Assembly (NCBI GenBank): GCA_963924555.1
Contig: OZ004589.1
Span: 4,650,001-4,714,000 of the forward strand
Direction of reading: 5' to 3'
DNA from: Crambe crambe
Taxonomy: Eukaryota > Porifera > Demospongiae > Poecilosclerida > Crambeidae
Length of the DNA: 64,000 nucleotides
A program made the translations under genes and the position numbers. The notes under the pieces were generated by a model. It did no database searches and had not been told where the DNA came from. It saw only the letters and a program-made list of their open reading frames with translations. The stretch's first letter is position 1, and each line of letters opens with the position of its first letter. Shown in pieces: positions 59,260 through 64,000 of the stretch.

Positions 59260-62200
59260 ATGGAAGGGTGAGTGTTACTGCTAGTGCTTGAAGTGAATTA
59301 CCCAATTTTTTTGTATGATAGCCAAAATAAAGAAAATAAAGATCTGTGGACCATAGCATTGGAAGAGAGAAACAGAGGTATAAGCTGTTACAGATCTGAC
59401 TACTTCTTGCCACACTCTGGCATGCCATATTCCTTCCCACTCCCTAAACTTAATATAGATTATGAGGGAAGGACAAAGCTATCATTCTCCCTAAGTAGGG
59501 ATACACTATGTGCAATCTTCGCTCAACTGGTAGTGAGCATCATTTTTATAAGCTAAACTTAAACACTGTGGAACAGTGCACTGGAGATCAAACCTGCTAG
59601 CTTACCAGTTCTACTTGACCCCTTGGTCTGTCTCAATGCATAGTCTAGCATAGCCAACCCTTTAGCTATCCCCAAGAAAGGTCTGAACATACTAGCATGC
59701 ACGACTTGTTATAAATTTCAGTAGCACCAGACACTGTGCTTCCCCTGGCTTGAATAAAACCCCTGGGTACACCATATGCATTTTTACAAATTCCAACCAC
59801 TAACTTTAGATGTATTCTTTAGGAGGAGTTATTCATAAAGCTGATACAAGTGAGGATAGCAGTCTTTTCTTTATTGGAAGCCAAAACTCGGTAATTCAGC
59901 ACAGTAGTGGCCTCACATAGACCTATAGTCATACAGGTATACTCAAACAGCTTTACTTGTAAAATTTGAGGCCACTGATAAAGAGGATACTGCATAGTGA
60001 TTGCTTATTATGGTTACATTATATTTATTACAGGGGAAAACATCGATCATCCTAAATTTTTTAGATAGGTAAGAAGATAAAACTTGAATACTATATTTAA
60101 CTGTTATGGTATCAGCATCTGCTGAAGACTTACTTCTTTAACCCTTTGCTAGGGAGGAACCTCCCAAGCCTACCACCTCACTGGAATACACTTTTGGACG
60201 TAGATCTCGAGGAACTAACATGGTGAGTGAGCAATCTGCTCTAGCATGATGTGACACTATATAATATGCCAATAAAGCAGTGAAGCCTTCTTCTGTGCTT
60301 CAATGTTGCTCTACACAATAATGTACTTTGTCTTCATATTCTTCAGGCCAAAGATATTACTCATTTGTGGGAGTTAGGGGGAGGAACCTTCCTCTCTAAG
60401 CTCGTAGAGATTCCAATCACCACAGAAAGTATCAGGTAAACTGGAGTTTGCAATTGTTATACATGTTAAACTAGCCTCATACCCAGGCCCATTTTTCAAT
60501 ATTATATAAAGAAAAGTGGGGGGTGGGGGGGGGGGGGGGGAAGTAGACCTGGGTCAAGGCTGATATTAAACCTGTTCCCGAGAAATCCTTACTACATTCA
60601 ATTTCTTGCACAGGAATCTCTCAGTTATACTGGTGTTAGATCTCTCAAAGCCTGAAGAACTGTGGAACACACTGGAAGTTTTCATCAAGCAGGTACGCAA
60701 CTCATTATCAAGCAGGTAACTCTACATACATCCAGCATCTCATAGCATAACATTACAGTAATACCTGGAGGTTTCTTTCACTGTTTTACTAAAAGACATT
60801 GTTATCCACATAATATATTGAATGACTTTCATTAAGTACATACATAGTCCTCATGAAGTCACATCCAATAATTATTATACTATCCACAAGACCTGGTATC
60901 TTTGTATTAGATTCGTCACCATATAAATTTTGTGCTGTCTGACTTGAAATTGCGTGATGCTGATCTTGTTGACAACATGAAGAAGAGAGCATGGAGAAAA
61001 TTTGGAAACGATCATCCGGTAATTAATTGGGGACCCCTTTCTTAAAATATTTATTCAAAGGTGACCTGGCTATATGCTATAAAGACAGTATGTACGAATT
61101 TTTTTTTTTTTTTTTCATATGGTAAATCAATCACTATCTGCATGCTTCCTTTTTATTCAGGATAAAGACCTGTTGGATCCTTCTCCTGTACCATTGGCTA
61201 TTGTAGGATCAAAGTATGATATTTTCCAGAACTTTGATCCAGAGAAGAAGAAAATTATCAGCAAGACACTGCGATTTGTGGCCCACACTAATGGAGCATC
61301 CTTGCATGTGCGTACATGGCCTACATGTTATGGGGGGGTCCCATTTTTTACATTATGGGATTCATGACTATTATCTTCATGATTTGTGAATGACTAGAAC
61401 AGTGGTCTATGTATGATCTAGTTTTAATCACTTGCAGTTCTTCAGCACCAAAGCAGATAATTTGGTGTCCAGAGTCAAACAACTAGTTACTCAATTGGCT
61501 TTTGGCTCTCAATCTGGAATAAGGTATTACTAAAAATTAATAGTTAGCTATGGTTGTGATAAATTTCACTTTGCTTCATAGTCGGACTATGTCCATGGAT
61601 TACACTAAACCTCTACTAGTTCCTGCCGGCTCAGATGCCCTTGGTCAAATTGGTATGTCATTCATATTGGAGGATATCTACTGTCCATGTCAATGTTGAT
61701 GTCCCTGTAATCTAGAAACCTCTCCCTGGCCCATGCAGAGCTAGAAATAAGATGTTCTATTTGATTGGTCATTATAAAGATTTGGTTGGACATTTAGTAT
61801 CCTGTAATACTTAAAACTCTGAAATTTGGTTGACCATTTGGAAATGGTTTGGAAAATGACCAGTGCTCTGCCCAGGTGTATTAATTCACCCTTTAAAACA
61901 GATGCTTACCATTGATTCATCTAATCTGATCCTGAGCAGTTCCACTACACTAGCTCTATCTTGTTTCACACCACACAGGTATTCCTTCCCTTTCAGCAGG
62001 AGACATGGGAAAAATCAATGCTAAGTAAGCTTATAAGTGTGTGCATGCATAAAGACTCTCAAACTAGTGCTCCTCCCCATATATAGGAATCCATTGGATC
62101 TGTGGAAACAGGCATACTGCAGCTTCTTCCCCCAAGTATGTCTATTGTGACTTCCATTTGTGACTTTATGACCCTTTACCAACCCAATGAAAGGTAAAGG

Positions 62201-62720
62201 GTCTTTCCAGTTGTCCCCAAATCTGAAACTAGGAAGGGTCTTCGAACTTTGAAAGAAGCATGTGGAAGGTTTACAGAAATCTGTATTGGTTGGACAGGAC
62301 ACATACTGTGGCCAGTACCCTGTGATATGCATGTGGTCAACAATTGGAGTTATCATTGACCATCAGTTATTTCTATACCAATCCTTAGACATCATTTTTT
62401 TACATAGGTATCATCTCAACCAGAAGTTGCTGCTGACCCTTGCAAGGACACCAAGTACAAGGAGGAGGCTGTGGACACCATGAGGCATCAGAAAGATGAG
62501 GTAACTAGTAACTACATACATAATAATGTACTTTAGAAGTTCTGTACAGTAAAACACAAGGCGACTGTTACAGACACATACCCTACCCCCTACACATTAT
62601 CCTTTCTGGTAACTGTTATGTTTCTGCATTATTTTATAGGAGCTGGAGAAGTATCGACTCGAGTGTGAAAAAAATGCAAGGGAATTGGCACGACAGAGAG
62701 GGGAAAAAATACCTTCATGA
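59260..62720 (+). CDS. DYNC2LI1: cytoplasmic dynein 2 light intermediate chain 1
   Basis: There are fifteen exons: 59260-59267, 59322-59377, 59841-59890, 60034-60068, 60153-60222, 60347-60435, 60614-60692, 60911-61018, 61161-61307, 61438-61523, 61582-61652, 61979-62024, 62087-62135, 62408-62500 and 62640-62720. All phases agree and give 355 residues (human 351). The first coding exon is only 8 bp. The P-loop GSQNSGKT is at 34-41, split by an intron. [26 protein letters not shown] at 79-92, [44 protein letters not shown] and LVTQLAFG follow in the family order. The C-terminus is a charged helix. The protein is the light intermediate chain of dynein-2, the retrograde motor of intraflagellar transport, expected in flagellated sponge cells such as choanocytes. 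The tail exons 14-15 sit inside the right arm of the inverted duplication. Confidence 0.96.
60519..60541. repeat. poly-G tract
   Basis: A near-pure run of G (one T) of about 23 bases in DYNC2LI1 intron 6, between exons 6 and 7. Confidence 0.85.
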
Positions 62721-63978
62721 TGTATAATCTTCAACTCTGAGCCATTGCACATGATGCAGACATTATACTATGCATTCAATCTTCTCATCATCAATTATTA
62801 CTGTACCCTGCAGTGCATACAATTATAATTACCCTGTACTGTTAAAAAATAAGAGCAAGCTACATCAAATCCTACACAGCTTTGGTATTATCCTCTTTTT
62901 GTAGAGTACATTGTTAATAAGATATAAAGGCTAGCTTTTGAAAGAACATGAACCACAAAACATAGTTTGGACTTAATTGGGGGGCAGGACTTTTATAGAG
63001 TAGAAGACTTCCTTTGAGTGAGTCCAGCTGTACGTGTTGTCAAACTTAACCACATCTGCATGGAAACAATAGATTATTTGCTTATTGCAGTCCCAGATAG
63101 GTATCTATTTAACATTCATTTGACCACTTCTTCTAGTAGAATTTTCATCCACTCAATATTATAACAAATTAACAATAATTATTATATCCCAGTTGATGCC
63201 CACCATGTGTGCTTATACCCAATGAAGGGTAAAGGCTAGGGCTTCACCAAAAAGATTGTCAAGATGATAGCACGTCACCAACTTAGCAACTGGGGGCTGG
63301 AATTTGGTGTGGAAAATAGCCCAATCACATAGGAGAGAAATCTGTGACACTTTTATAAAACGATGCTTGAGACAGTGATGTGGCTAGTAGAAATACTTCT
63401 ACATAAACATTTGGTAAAGGGACAGCAGGTTTAAATGTTCATCTCGGATTTTAATTACTTCCAGCAGTATGCTATTGTCTTACGTACATGTTCCTGAAAC
63501 TTCACAACAGTGGTGGCCAGTCTGGGGGACCAGGTGGCTTGAATTACGACATGAAGGATGCTACAATTCAGAAGAAAAAAACAATCAGGTTAACAATGCT
63601 TAGAAATGAAGCAACACATGACACCTTCTGAGATTTATTATGTACACAGCTGAAGGAGCCATTTTGACTTCACTTATTAAAGGCAATAGAAATTGTAAAC
63701 ATTATAGCAATGGAAATGAAAAGGTACTGGGTACTGTATACCTACAAATGACATTTTGGATACCTAATATGTACACAGCTAAAGGAGCCATTTTGACTTC
63801 ACTTATTAAAGGCAATAGAAGTTTATAAACATTGTAGCAATGGAAATGAAAAGGTACTGCTGCATTATGAATAAAAGTTATATGATTCTGCCCATACACA
63901 ATACACATACACACAACAGATTGAAACGATGCCTATAGACTTTCTGTCTGCCCACATGCAACTGATCAACATCACACT
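62408..63978. repeat. right arm of a large diverged inverted duplication
   Basis: Reverse-complement partner of 56287-59115, shortened by deletions of most of the SEC14L 3' region. It contains the functional DYNC2LI1 exons 14-15 and inverted SEC14L exons 8-9. An internal direct duplication of about 125 bp (GGAGCCATTTTGACTTCACT at about 63654 and 63785) is specific to this arm. Homology fades just before the window end. Confidence 0.9.
62973..63560 (-). CDS. last two exons of a second SEC14-like gene, or an orphan duplicate
   Basis: The exons on the minus strand are 63560-63488 and 63055-62973. They are copies of SEC14L exons 8 and 9, with the same 73-bp exon length, acceptors, GTACGT donor and phase. 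The frame is open to a TAA directly after IKVLPPN, so the acidic tail of the first gene is missing. In the aligned coding part I count eight synonymous codon differences and two replacements (Pro to Ser, Arg to His), which suggests constraint on this copy too. Earlier exons would have to lie beyond 64000, and the arm homology seems to end at about 63978. It is therefore either the tail of a paralogous gene or a fragment carried by the inverted duplication. It converges with DYNC2LI1, with stops 252 bp apart. Confidence 0.55.
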
Positions 63979-64000
63979 GTCTCATACTGATCAAACTTTT

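Overview
The window looks like nuclear DNA from a demosponge, probably Amphimedon or a close relative. This is inferred from animal gene families with compact GT-AG introns (many of 50-450 bp), AT-rich spacers full of short inverted-repeat elements, a Death/NACHT/LRR receptor of the type expanded in sponges, and a dynein-2 subunit. No prokaryotic features were seen. Exons were assembled by eye from splice sites and reading phase; every complete multi-exon model below sums to a whole number of codons.

Layout. (1) 0.5-1.3 kb: the 3' end of a single-pass membrane protein gene (+). (2) 1.6-4.7 kb: a dense cluster of foldback/MITE-like elements. (3) 4.8-6.3 kb: an intronless gene for a cysteine-rich multi-pass membrane protein (+). 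(4) 6.8-13.9 kb: repeats, including a seven-copy array, a perfect 25-bp inverted repeat pair, and a decayed P-element/THAP9-like transposase (-). (5) 15.1-20.7 kb: a three-exon NLR (-) whose first exon ends with a 2A-type ribosome-skipping motif, DVELNPGP, just before the first death-like domain. A 3' fragment of a probable non-LTR retrotransposon abuts its 5' end. (6) 21.5-23.1 kb: a three-exon macrophage migration inhibitory factor gene (-). (7) 25.1-41.8 kb: a midnolin orthologue (-) with two unusually large introns (8.0 and 6.7 kb), divergent from (8) 42.0-43.6 kb: an RWDD3-like gene (+). (9) 43.6-49.5 kb: repeat-rich spacer. (10) 49.6-57.7 kb: a nine-exon SEC14-like CRAL-TRIO/GOLD gene (+). 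(11) 59.3-62.7 kb: a fifteen-exon dynein-2 light intermediate chain gene, DYNC2LI1 (+).

The two most notable structures are the 2A-headed NLR and a large diverged inverted duplication (about 56.29-59.12 kb against 62.41-63.98 kb) flanking DYNC2LI1. Each arm carries the tail of SEC14L and the tail of DYNC2LI1 facing each other. The left arm therefore holds a dead DYNC2LI1 tail. The right arm holds two well-preserved SEC14L exons on the minus strand, which could belong to a second SEC14L gene running out of the window.

Apart from the innate-immunity flavour of the NLR and MIF genes, the genes are ordinary, functionally unrelated animal genes. The shared promoter of MIDN and RWDD3 is the only regulatory pairing the layout suggests.
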